Source: an uncultured Clostridia bacterium (GTDB taxonomy: Bacteria; Bacillota; Clostridia; Oscillospirales; Acutalibacteraceae). From it: 64,000 nucleotides of DNA. The notes beneath the pieces are model-generated. The model searched no databases and was not told the origin of the DNA. It worked only from the letters and a program-made list of their open reading frames with translations. How positions within the stretch are numbered: the stretch's first letter is position 1; every line of letters starts with the position of its first letter. Shown one piece after another: positions 1 through 7,562 of this stretch. The stretch is taken from NCBI GenBank assembly GCA_947624285.1, contig CANQJS010000005.1, positions 21,036-85,035 of the forward strand. The letters are read 5' to 3'. A program made the translations under genes and the position numbers.

Positions 1-2
1 TT

Positions 3-53
3 TCCATCCATGTTATGAATGAGGATATTTTCAATTCAATGCACAGAATATAG
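3..53 (+). CDS. UPF0237 ACT-domain protein, C-terminal fragment
   Basis: Only the last 16 codons are in the window, reading SIHVMNEDIFNSMHRI and then TAG. The ending IF-x-x-MHRI is the characteristic C-terminus of the short UPF0237 (GcvR-like ACT domain) proteins, which are thought to bind amino acids. In Firmicutes this gene normally sits immediately before a UPF0210/DUF711 gene, and here that gene starts 10 bases after the stop, so the two form an operon. The start lies outside the window. The function is known only by family. Confidence 0.75.
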   Translation, partial: SIHVMNEDIFNSMHRI

Positions 54-63
54 GTGATTCTTT

Positions 64-1419
64 ATGATCAACACTTTTGACATACTCGAAACGATACATA
101 TGATTCAGGACGAATGCCTTGATATACGCACAACAACAATGGGAATTTCCCTTTTGGACTGTGCGGATACAGACATTGACCGCGCCTGCGATAAAATTTA
201 CGAAAAGATCTGCCGCAAGGCGGAAAAGCTTGTTGAAACGGGAAACGATATTGAAAAGCAATATGGTATTCCGATAATCAACAAGCGTGTTTCCGTTACT
301 CCCATTGCGATACTTGCGGGAATAAGCGGCGGAGATCCGGTGAAATATGCCCTCGCTCTTGAAAAAGCGGCAAATACCATAGGCGTAAACTTCATAGGCG
401 GTTACTCCGCCCTTGTGCAAAAGGGCTTTTCAGCGGGCGATATAGAGCTTATCAATTCCATTCCCGAGGCGTTAGCGGCAACGGAGCACCTTTGCTCCTC
501 CGTGAACATAGGCACAACCAAAGCCGGAATAAATATGGACGCCGTGAGAATTATGGGTAAGCAGATCAAGAAGGCGGCGGAGCTTACAAAAGATAAGGAC
601 TGTATTGCCGCGGGCAAGCTCGTTGTATTTTGCAACGCTCCCGAGGATAATCCCTTTATGGCGGGGGCTTTTCACGGTCTTTCAGAGCCAGACTGCGTTA
701 TAAATGTAGGCGTTTCGGGCCCAGGAGTAGTCAGAGCGGCTGTTTCAAAATACCCCGATTACAGCATAAACGAGATAGCGGAGCTTATCAAAAAAACGGC
801 GTTCAAGATAACAAGAATGGGTCAGCTCGTAGGCGTTGAGGCTTCTAAAAGGTTAGGCGTGCCGTTCGGCATAGTCGATCTTTCGCTCGCCCCCACCCCT
901 GCCGTGGGAGATTCGGTTGCTCACATACTTGAGGAAATCGGTCTTGAGCAGTGCGGCGCGGCAGGCACTACGGCGTGCCTTGCGATGCTGAACGACGCGG
1001 TGAAAAAGGGCGGCGTTATGGCTTCGTCAAGCGTTGGAGGGCTTTCGGGCGCGTTTATTCCCGTCTCAGAGGACGCGGGTATGATAAACGCCGCAAGGAG
1101 CGGCGCGCTTTCCATTGAAAAATTAGAGGCTATGACTGCCGTATGCTCCGTGGGGCTTGATATGATAGTTATTCCGGGAGACACCACGCCCGAGGTGATA
1201 AGCGGAATAATCGCCGACGAAGCGGCAATAGGTATGGTAAACGGCAAGACGACGGCGGTAAGAGTTATACCCGCTATCGGAAAAAAGATAGGAGAAGAGC
1301 TTGAATTCGGCGGACTCCTCGGCTCAGGGCCCGTTATGAGGGTGAACACAAAATCCCCGGCGAAATTCATTGAGAGAGGCGGCAGAATCCCCGCCCCGCT
1401 CCACAGCCTTAAAAACTAA
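64..1419 (+). CDS. UPF0210 / DUF711 (PFL) family protein
   Basis: A full-length 451-residue member of the UPF0210 (DUF711) family, whose fold is related to pyruvate formate-lyase-like barrels; no reaction is firmly established. Typical stretches are [16 protein letters not shown] near the N-terminus, the glycine-rich [10 protein letters not shown] segment and [20 protein letters not shown] in the C-terminal half. An AGGTG ribosome site lies 7 bases before the ATG. It follows the UPF0237 ACT-domain gene directly, the usual pairing, which suggests that the small ACT protein senses a ligand for it (inference). A strong terminator follows at 1465-1495. Confidence 0.93.
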   Translation: MINTFDILETIHMIQDECLDIRTTTMGISLLDCADTDIDRACDKIYEKICRKAEKLVETGNDIEKQYGIPIINKRVSVTPIAILAGISGGDPVKYALALEKAANTIGVNFIGGYSALVQKGFSAGDIELINSIPEALAATEHLCSSVNIGTTKAGINMDAVRIMGKQIKKAAELTKDKDCIAAGKLVVFCNAPEDNPFMAGAFHGLSEPDCVINVGVSGPGVVRAAVSKYPDYSINEIAELIKKTAFKITRMGQLVGVEASKRLGVPFGIVDLSLAPTPAVGDSVAHILEEIGLEQCGAAGTTACLAMLNDAVKKGGVMASSSVGGLSGAFIPVSEDAGMINAARSGALSIEKLEAMTAVCSVGLDMIVIPGDTTPEVISGIIADEAAIGMVNGKTTAVRVIPAIGKKIGEELEFGGLLGSGPVMRVNTKSPAKFIERGGRIPAPLHSLKN

Positions 1420-1464
1420 AACGGCAAAAAGGTGCGTTCACTTACCTTAGCCTTGAGAAAGAAT

Positions 1465-1495
1465 AAAGCCTGAAGCGATGCTTCAGGCTTTTTTT
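1465..1495 (+). terminator. Rho-independent terminator after the UPF0210 gene
   Basis: An 11-bp perfect stem AAAGCCTGAAG / CTTCAGGCTTT with a 5-base loop is followed by a T run. It ends the plus-strand operon and abuts the 3' CCA of the converging tRNA-Cys gene. Confidence 0.9.
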
Positions 1496-1569
1496 GGAGG
1501 CACCACCCAGATTTGAACTGGGGCGTAAAGCTTTTGCAGAGCTCTGCCTTACCTCTTGGCTATGGTGCC
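1495..1569 (-). tRNA. tRNA-Cys (GCA)
   Basis: The reverse complement folds as a cloverleaf: acceptor GGCACCA/TGGTGCC, D arm GCC...GGC, anticodon loop CTGCAAA with anticodon GCA, and a normal T arm. The discriminator base is U, as expected for tRNA-Cys, and CCA is encoded. It is the last of five tRNAs in a minus-strand cluster. Confidence 0.95.
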
Positions 1570-1599
1570 GATTATGGGCGCCGAAAAATCAGCGCCCGT

Positions 1600-1675
1600 T
1601 GGAGCGGATTACGAGACTCGAACTCGCCACCTCCACCTTGGCAAGGTGGCGCTCTACCGGATGAGCTAAATCCGC
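1600..1675 (-). tRNA. tRNA-Gly (GCC)
   Basis: Acceptor GCGGATT/AATCCGC, D arm GCTC/GAGC, and anticodon stem CCACC/GGTGG around loop TTGCCAA, giving anticodon GCC. The discriminator is U and CCA is encoded. Fourth gene of the tRNA cluster. Confidence 0.95.
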
Positions 1676-1678
1676 ATA

Positions 1679-1754
<76 letters not shown>

Positions 1755-1760
1755 ACTTTT

Positions 1761-1837
1761 TGGCGACCCGGAACGGACTTGAACCGTCGACCTCCTGCGT
1801 GACAGGCAGGCGTTCTAACCAGCTGAACTACCGGGCC
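1761..1837 (-). tRNA. tRNA-Asp (GTC)
   Basis: Acceptor GGCCCGG/CCGGGTC (one G-U pair), anticodon stem CCTGC/GCAGG with loop CTGTCAC and anticodon GTC; discriminator G, the Asp identity base, and encoded CCA. Second gene of the cluster. Confidence 0.95.
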
Positions 1838-1862
1838 GTTTTGCACGGCATAAGCCGCGCGT

Positions 1863-1938
1863 TGGTGGAAGTTACAGGGCTCGAACCTGTGACCCTCTGC
1901 TTGTAGGGCAGATGCTCTCCCAGCTGAGCTAAACTTCC
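1863..1938 (-). tRNA. tRNA-Val (TAC)
   Basis: Acceptor GGAAGTT/AACTTCC, anticodon stem TCTGC/GCAGA with loop CCTACAA and anticodon TAC; discriminator A and encoded CCA. First gene of the five-tRNA transcript, about 20 bases after the predicted start. Confidence 0.95.
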
Positions 1939-1962
1939 GTATCGCTGATGCGACTGTTGATT

Positions 1963-1991
1963 ATAATACTATATCCATAGAAAAAAGTCAA
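1963..1991 (-). promoter_or_regulatory. Promoter of the tRNA cluster
   Basis: On the minus strand, TTGACT, a 17-bp spacer and TATTAT form a near-consensus sigma-A promoter just upstream of tRNA-Val. It is the only good promoter before the five tRNAs, which are therefore probably one transcript. Confidence 0.85.
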
Positions 1992-2036
1992 CACTTTTTT
2001 AGTAATTTTTTGATTATCCGATCAGGCGCGAAAGTG

Positions 2037-2915
2037 CTAAATCGCTCTTTCTTTAAGCGCGTTAATTTCCTGCGGAGTGAAGGTGTAAACCTTATCGCAG
2101 AAATGGCACTCCACCCTTGTGTCCTCCCCGCTTTGCGCCATTTCTTCAAGCGCCTGCGCCCCTGTTGAAATCAGAGCCGCCTCCACCCTTTCGCGCGAGC
2201 AGCTGCATTTATAGCTTGCCGTTGTTTCGTCCAGCTTATCCGTATCAAGCTCCTTGAGCGCGCGTTTTGCCACATCATCGGCGGTCATACCCGATGAGAG
2301 CATTTCGGTTACGGACGGAATATCCTTGAGCGAGCGCTCTATTGCGGAAATCGTTTCATCGGGGCAACCCGGCAGAAGCTGAATGATGAAGCCGCCGGCG
2401 CATTTGACGGAAAGGTCGGGATTTACAAGCACGCCCAGAGCACAGACAGTCGGTGTCTGCTCGGACACGGCAAAGTAATTCGTTATATCCTCGGCTATCT
2501 CGCCGCTGACTATCTGCGTCGCTCCCGAAAACGGCTCTTTAAGCCCTATATCCTTTATGACATAGAGGTAACCGTCCGTTCCGACCGCTCCCCTTACATC
2601 AAGCTTGCCCTTGTCGTTCAGCGGAATTTCAACGATTTTATTCTGCACATAACCCCTTGCGTTTCCGCCGCTGTCCGCAACGGCGATAAACGACCCCGCA
2701 GGTCCGTTTCCGCTAAGGCGCAAAGTGATACTGTCCTCCTCGCCCTTTAGCATAACGCCCATCATGGAGGCGGCGGTGATAAGTCTGCCCAATGCGGCTG
2801 TAACAACGGCGGAGGGCTTGTGGATTCGCTCAGCCTCGCGTACCATTTCCGTGGAATCAATGGCGATTACATAAGCGCTGCCGTCCTTAGTTATATATCT
2901 TACAATGTTTCCCAT
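2037..2915 (-). CDS. hslO: Hsp33 redox-regulated chaperone
   Basis: A cytosolic holdase chaperone switched on by oxidation: loss of zinc and disulfide formation unfold its linker and expose a client-binding surface. The 292-residue length is normal for Hsp33. The C-terminal zinc-binding cysteines are all present: C237-x-C239 in YKCSCSRE and C270-x-x-C273 in ECHFC. The N-terminal core carries the expected SGNGPAGSFIAVAD and ARGYVQ segments. The methyltransferase gene ends 3 bases upstream, so it is probably the last gene of the yerC operon. The five tRNAs downstream have their own promoter. Confidence 0.96.
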   Translation of the reverse strand: MGNIVRYITKDGSAYVIAIDSTEMVREAERIHKPSAVVTAALGRLITAASMMGVMLKGEEDSITLRLSGNGPAGSFIAVADSGGNARGYVQNKIVEIPLNDKGKLDVRGAVGTDGYLYVIKDIGLKEPFSGATQIVSGEIAEDITNYFAVSEQTPTVCALGVLVNPDLSVKCAGGFIIQLLPGCPDETISAIERSLKDIPSVTEMLSSGMTADDVAKRALKELDTDKLDETTASYKCSCSRERVEAALISTGAQALEEMAQSGEDTRVECHFCDKVYTFTPQEINALKERAI

Positions 2916-2918
2916 AAT

Positions 2919-3650
2919 TCATTTCCTTTTACAAACAAAACAGATCCTCTGTGAATTATCCTTTGGCGGGTCAAGAGTAAGCTCGTCATAAACTCCCAAA
3001 ATATCAAAGAGACCGTCAAGAGCGGCTCTGAGGCTGTCTTCCTCATACGCTCTTTCGGTAAATTCATCGGTATATCTGTCGTAATTATTCCCGTTGAAAA
3101 CAAAAAAATCAAGAATTATCCTGACCGTTGCGTTATCAAGAAGTTCATTATCCCAAGCCAAAAAATAATTTTCGTTATCAAAAACAAAGCTGTTGTCGGC
3201 AAGTATTTTTTCGTGCTTGTAAACGGTGTTGGCGTCGAATATAAAAATACCGCCCTCTTTAAGGCAATCGTGAACGCGAAGAAATGTTTTTCTCACCTCG
3301 TCTATATCGTCAAGGTGATTTATACTGTCAAGGCAGCAGACGCACGCGTCAAGAGGCTGCGCCAAAGAAATATCTTGCATTTTTGCCTTAATGAAAGGAA
3401 TGCTCCCCTGCGCCTTGTGAGCCGCAACAGAAAGCATTTCCTCGCTTATATCAACGCCTGTGACATTGTAGCCCCTGCTTTTCAAAAGCAGGCTCATAGT
3501 GCCCGTGCCGCAAGCAAGATCAAGCACCGACGCGCCCTCATTAACGCCGTTAGCCTTTAAAAAGCCGGAAATGTAATCACTTCCGGCTTCATAGTCAATG
3601 TTTTCGGTCAGCTCATCATAATAAAGGGCGAAGCGGTCATACATTCTCAT
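2919..3650 (-). CDS. Class I SAM-dependent methyltransferase
   Basis: A 243-residue protein with a Rossmann-type methyltransferase fold. Motif I is SVLDLACGTGT at about residues 41-51, followed by VTGVDISEEML (acidic residue binding the SAM ribose) and CLDSINHL (motif post-II). The substrate cannot be read from sequence; it belongs to the broad small-molecule methyltransferase group. Its start overlaps the end of the yerC-like gene by 14 bases and it stops 3 bases before hslO, so the three are translationally linked. Confidence 0.88.
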   Translation of the reverse strand: MRMYDRFALYYDELTENIDYEAGSDYISGFLKANGVNEGASVLDLACGTGTMSLLLKSRGYNVTGVDISEEMLSVAAHKAQGSIPFIKAKMQDISLAQPLDACVCCLDSINHLDDIDEVRKTFLRVHDCLKEGGIFIFDANTVYKHEKILADNSFVFDNENYFLAWDNELLDNATVRIILDFFVFNGNNYDRYTDEFTERAYEEDSLRAALDGLFDILGVYDELTLDPPKDNSQRICFVCKRK

Positions 3651-3936
3651 CGTCCTTCATTCTTTTAAAAATTTTATCGTAGCCGTCGCACCCGTATTGC
3701 AGGCTTCTGTTTACTCTGCTTATAGTGGCGGTCGACGCGCCGGTTTCGTTAACAATATCGGTGTAAACGCTTTTTTCGGAAAGCATTTTGGCTACCGCTA
3801 TTCGTTGGCTCAATGTCCTGAGCTCCTGCACGGTGCAGAGATCCTCAAAGAAATCGTAGCACTCCTCGATATTTTCAAGTTTAAGTATGGCATTGAAAAG
3901 AAAATCAATGTTTTTGTCATCTCTTTTGAGCGGCAT
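3637..3936 (-). CDS. YerC/YecD family TrpR-like DNA-binding protein
   Basis: A 99-residue protein matching the Firmicutes YerC/YecD family, distant relatives of the Trp repressor. An N-terminal helical region with the FFEDLCTVQELRTLSQRIAVA signature is followed by a helix-turn-helix at about residues 58-80 (TDIVNETGASTATISRVNRSL). It has its own promoter at 3954-3982 and heads a three-gene operon with a methyltransferase and hslO. Its target genes and any ligand are unknown. Confidence 0.9.
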   Translation of the reverse strand: MPLKRDDKNIDFLFNAILKLENIEECYDFFEDLCTVQELRTLSQRIAVAKMLSEKSVYTDIVNETGASTATISRVNRSLQYGCDGYDKIFKRMKDDENV

Positions 3937-3953
3937 AAAATCACCTCAAGCAT

Positions 3954-3982
3954 ATTTTAACACATTAAAGTTTGAAAGTAAA
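3954..3982 (-). promoter_or_regulatory. Promoter of the yerC-methyltransferase-hslO operon
   Basis: Minus strand: TTTACT, 17-bp spacer, TAAAAT, ending about 18 bases before the yerC ATG, which is preceded by a GAGGTGAT ribosome site. Confidence 0.7.
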
Positions 3983-4012
3983 CATATTTTTTTAAAAGAA
4001 ACGGCAAGGAGT

Positions 4013-5512
4013 TTATTTTTTCCACGGAGAAATATAGTCGTAATAAAGCGACAAGCGTTCGCCGAATGGGTCATAAACGATTTCGTCCTGCTCTTTTATC
4101 AGCAACACCGCCCTTTTTGATGGCTCGTATTTTTCCCATTTATCACAGGGAGCGCCGTATTTCGCAAAATTGCCCCACATTTTTCTCATTCGCCCGCCTA
4201 TTTCCCGCGCGGCATCGGAATTTGAAATCTTGATTTCGGCATTTCCCACTTTAATTCCCCTGCCGAAAATTATCGGCACATCCGTTGCGTGAAGAATACC
4301 CGTATTCAGCAGTTTGACCGCAAGAGGCATATAATCAAAGCGGTAAAAATACAAATCGGAATTTTGCGAATAACGGTCGGCGAAAACAGCGGCGGGATAG
4401 CGATACATCCGCTCCGCGCACAAGGTCAGAAACGCCTTGTTTGAGGGATAATCAAGCCCTGCGGTTATCCTGCTCCTGAAATCCTCGCTGTATCCCTTTA
4501 TAATAAGCTCACGAGCAAGATCGGTTTTTGCCGCAAGCCCCCTGATGAGAATGAGCATGGGCTCGGTTTCATCCTCGGTGAGCCCCATCAACAGCTTCTT
4601 ATTCATCTTTGAATTTGGCAATTCGGACGGATGGCAGGTTAGAAATTCACCGTCTATCACGGGATTGAAAATGCAGTCAAGCCCGTCGCTGAGGGTCTTT
4701 TTGTAATAAAGCGCGGAATTTTTGGACAGCAGACGCTTCATCGGCATATTTATCATTTCTCTTTGAAGCGGATATTTCATAAGCGACAGCCACATATTAC
4801 ACAGGCGTTGCGCCTGTTTCGGCGAATAATAGGAATCGCCGCAGGAGCTTTGCGCTATGACCTTATGAAACAGCTTTTCGGCAGACGGCACGGCAAGCAG
4901 AGCCTGCGAGAGCACCGCCCCCGCCGACTGACCGAACACCGTTACATTTTCGGGGTCTCCGCCGAAGTGCGCTATATTATTATGCACCCAGCGAAGGGCA
5001 AAAACTATATCACGAAGTCCGTTGTTTGCCGTGGCAAACGGGATATACTCCCTTAAATCGAGAAATCCGCAAACATTGAGCCTGTAATTGGCAGTCACTA
5101 TGATACAGCCCGTATCCCGCGCCATAAGCGACATTTCATAGATATTTTCGCCGATACCGCCGGTGGCGAATGAGCCGCCGTATATCCAAAACATTACCGC
5201 TTTCGGCGAATTGTCCTGCGTTTGCGGCGCCCAGATATTAAGCCTGAGGCAATCCTCGCTTTGTGTTTTTGGATTAAAGCTTCCCTGCGGCGGATTTTTC
5301 GGCATATTAACGGCACGAAAAACCCCCTGATATTTTTCGGGAGCTTCCGGCGGCATAAATCTCAACCTGCCCGTGGGCGGCTTCGCATACGGTATGCCCA
5401 AATAGCGGACGCCGCCGTCAAAAGGCTCTCCGCTGATTTTGCCGTATTCCGTTTCAATCACCTTTTCGGCAAGTGTTGAGCCGAACGCCGTGTTATCGGA
5501 AGTTTTTTTCAT
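4013..5512 (-). CDS. Type-B carboxylesterase (PnbA-like)
   Basis: An alpha/beta-hydrolase esterase of the carboxylesterase type-B (COG2272) family, 499 residues, the usual length. The nucleophile elbow is FGQSAGA with Ser196. The family box SEDCLRLNIW is at about 86-95, and YGGSF near 111 forms the oxyanion loop (commonly HGGG/YGGG). The likely catalytic His is in LHATDVPIIFG, and an acidic candidate is in GLTEDETEP. No signal peptide is seen, so it is probably cytosolic. It stands alone, with non-coding gaps on both sides. The natural substrate is unknown; such enzymes hydrolyse small carboxylic esters. Confidence 0.92.
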   Translation of the reverse strand: MKKTSDNTAFGSTLAEKVIETEYGKISGEPFDGGVRYLGIPYAKPPTGRLRFMPPEAPEKYQGVFRAVNMPKNPPQGSFNPKTQSEDCLRLNIWAPQTQDNSPKAVMFWIYGGSFATGGIGENIYEMSLMARDTGCIIVTANYRLNVCGFLDLREYIPFATANNGLRDIVFALRWVHNNIAHFGGDPENVTVFGQSAGAVLSQALLAVPSAEKLFHKVIAQSSCGDSYYSPKQAQRLCNMWLSLMKYPLQREMINMPMKRLLSKNSALYYKKTLSDGLDCIFNPVIDGEFLTCHPSELPNSKMNKKLLMGLTEDETEPMLILIRGLAAKTDLARELIIKGYSEDFRSRITAGLDYPSNKAFLTLCAERMYRYPAAVFADRYSQNSDLYFYRFDYMPLAVKLLNTGILHATDVPIIFGRGIKVGNAEIKISNSDAAREIGGRMRKMWGNFAKYGAPCDKWEKYEPSKRAVLLIKEQDEIVYDPFGERLSLYYDYISPWKK

Positions 5513-5645
5513 TGCTCCGCCTCCGTTTACCTTTGATTTAATAATATACTAAAATAAACATTATGGCAATAAAAAATCTGAATGATACTCTGCAAAGTAA
5601 TAGTCAATATATCTTTATTAAATGAAAACTTTGTATATTTACACG

Positions 5646-5684
5646 CAAAAAGCCGCCGTAATGCTTAACGCATATCGGCGGCTT
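5646..5684 (-). terminator. Terminator after lysA
   Basis: On the minus strand AAGCCGCCGATATGC and its complement form a long imperfect stem around a short loop, followed by TTTTT. It closes the lon-engB-lysA transcript. The 5513-5645 stretch on its left holds nothing else recognisable. Confidence 0.88.
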
Positions 5685-5695
5685 ATAAAAATCTT

Positions 5696-6970
5696 CTATT
5701 CGCTTATTATCTTATTATATATATCAAAGCAATCAAGGGTCGCAAAATAATCCTTCGGCGTTTCGGCGCGGCGGATAAGCTCAACGCTTCCATCCTCTTT
5801 CAGAAGGAGCTCCGCCGAACGCAGCTTGCCGTTGTAATTATAGCCCATCGAATGACCGTGCGCGCCCGTATCGTGGATATAGAGTATATCGCCCATTTCT
5901 ATTTCGGGCAAATTTCTGTCTATCGCAAACTTATCGCAGTTTTCGCAAAGAGAGCCCGTTATATCATAGGTGTGGTCGCAAGCGGCATTTTCCTTACCCA
6001 AAACGGTTATGTGATGATACGCCCCGTAAATGGCGGGTCGCATAAGATTGGCGGCGCACGCGTCAACGCCTATATATTCCTTATGCGTATGCTTCTCGTT
6101 AATTGCCGTTGTAACAAGCGCGCCGTACGGACCCATCATAAATCTGCCCATCTCGGTGTATATTGCCACATCGCCCATACCGGCGGGGGTCAAAATCTCC
6201 TCATACGCCCTGCGAACGCCATCGCCTATTTTCATAATGTCGTTCGGCTGACCGTCCGGAGTGTACGGTATTCCGACGCCGCCGGACAGATTTATAAAAG
6301 CGATGTTTACTTTGAGCTTGTTTTTCAGCTCAACGGCAAGCTTAAACAGCATTTTTGCGAGCAGCGGGTAATAGTCGTTGGTAACAGTGTTGGAGCAAAG
6401 GAAAGAATGTATGCCGAATTCCTCCACGCCTTTGCTTTTCATAATTTCAAACGCTTTGAAAATCTGCTCATGCGTCATACCGTATTTTGCGTCGCCGGGG
6501 TTATCCATAATGCTGTTGGAAATTTGAAAAACTCCGCCGGGATTATAGCGGCAGCTCATTTTTTTCGGCAGACAGCCGCAAGCCTTTTCAACCGCTTCAA
6601 TATGTGTTATATCGTCAAGATTTATAATTCCGCCGAGCTCATTGCAATATTTAAATTCATCGGGCGGCGTGTCGTTTGAGGAAAACATAATATCATCGCC
6701 CGTAGCTCCTATCGCCTTTGAGAGCATAAGCTCCGTCATAGAGGAGCAGTCGCACCCGCAGCCGTAATCCCTGAGAATATTTATCAAAAAAGGATTAGGC
6801 GTTGCCTTAACGGCAAAATATTCTTTGTAGCCCTTATTCCACGAAAACGCCTCGTTAAGCTTTTGCGCGTTTTCTCTTATCCCTTTTTCATCGTAAATAT
6901 GGAACGGCGTGGGATAGCTTTTGATTATTTCCTTCGCCTTTTCTTTTGTCAGAAACGGTGTTTTACTCAT
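5696..6970 (-). CDS. lysA: Diaminopimelate decarboxylase
   Basis: A PLP enzyme that decarboxylates meso-diaminopimelate to lysine, the last step of lysine synthesis. It is a fold-type III decarboxylase of 424 residues. The PLP lysine is K55 in YFAVKATPNP, the glycine-rich PLP-phosphate site is NLSGGVGIPY, and the active-site cysteine region is GSLCENCDKFA, with HDTGAHGHSMGYNYNG near the C-terminus. The sequence is of the divergent clostridial LysA type, so related PLP decarboxylases of other diamino acids cannot be fully excluded. It follows engB after 9 bases and shares the lon transcript. Confidence 0.85.
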   Translation of the reverse strand: MSKTPFLTKEKAKEIIKSYPTPFHIYDEKGIRENAQKLNEAFSWNKGYKEYFAVKATPNPFLINILRDYGCGCDCSSMTELMLSKAIGATGDDIMFSSNDTPPDEFKYCNELGGIINLDDITHIEAVEKACGCLPKKMSCRYNPGGVFQISNSIMDNPGDAKYGMTHEQIFKAFEIMKSKGVEEFGIHSFLCSNTVTNDYYPLLAKMLFKLAVELKNKLKVNIAFINLSGGVGIPYTPDGQPNDIMKIGDGVRRAYEEILTPAGMGDVAIYTEMGRFMMGPYGALVTTAINEKHTHKEYIGVDACAANLMRPAIYGAYHHITVLGKENAACDHTYDITGSLCENCDKFAIDRNLPEIEMGDILYIHDTGAHGHSMGYNYNGKLRSAELLLKEDGSVELIRRAETPKDYFATLDCFDIYNKIISE

Positions 6971-6979
6971 ATTTTCCTC

Positions 6980-7561
6980 CTATTTTTCAAGCGCCGCCGC
7001 AATGCGCGCCTTGATCTCCTCAAGCCCCTGCCCGTTTAAAGCAGAAAACGGTATCACTGGATAGTCGGGATCACCCAACTCCTCATTAAACGCCGCAAGC
7101 CTGCTTTCGTATTCTCGCTTATTCAGCTTATCCGCCTTTGTGAGCACAACGATAAAGGGCAAGCCCATCTGCTTTAAAAAATCTATCATCACAATATCGT
7201 CCGCGCTTGGGCTGTGCTGCATATCGATAAGCTGCACCACAAGGCTTATCTGCCTGCCGCTTTGAAAATACTCCTCAACGAGCCTGCCGAAGCGTTCCCT
7301 CTCCTGCTTTGATATTCTCGCGTAGCCGTAGCCGGGTAGGTCAACAAACCTGTGACCGTCTACATTATAGAAATTTACGGTTATCGTTTTGCCGGGTACG
7401 GAGCTTACTCTGGCAAGATTTTTTCTGTTGAACAGTTTGTTGAGGAGTGAGCTTTTGCCGACATTCGACTTGCCCGAAAAGACTGTTTCGGGCTTGTCCG
7501 ATTCAGGTATCTGCTGAAAAACTCCGAAAGCCCTGTCAAATTCCGCTTTGTTAAAATTCAT
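6980..7561 (-). CDS. engB: Ribosome biogenesis GTPase YsxC/EngB
   Basis: A cytosolic GTPase needed for assembly of the large ribosomal subunit. All GTPase motifs are visible in 193 residues: P-loop G30-KSNVGKS, switch II D74-LPGYGYA, the NKxD-type motif T141-KAD and a SALNG motif near the C-terminus. Its start lies 1 base beyond the lon stop codon, reproducing the conserved Firmicutes lon-ysxC pair, so expression is coupled to lon. Confidence 0.96.
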   Translation of the reverse strand: MNFNKAEFDRAFGVFQQIPESDKPETVFSGKSNVGKSSLLNKLFNRKNLARVSSVPGKTITVNFYNVDGHRFVDLPGYGYARISKQERERFGRLVEEYFQSGRQISLVVQLIDMQHSPSADDIVMIDFLKQMGLPFIVVLTKADKLNKREYESRLAAFNEELGDPDYPVIPFSALNGQGLEEIKARIAAALEK

Positions 7562-7562
7562 A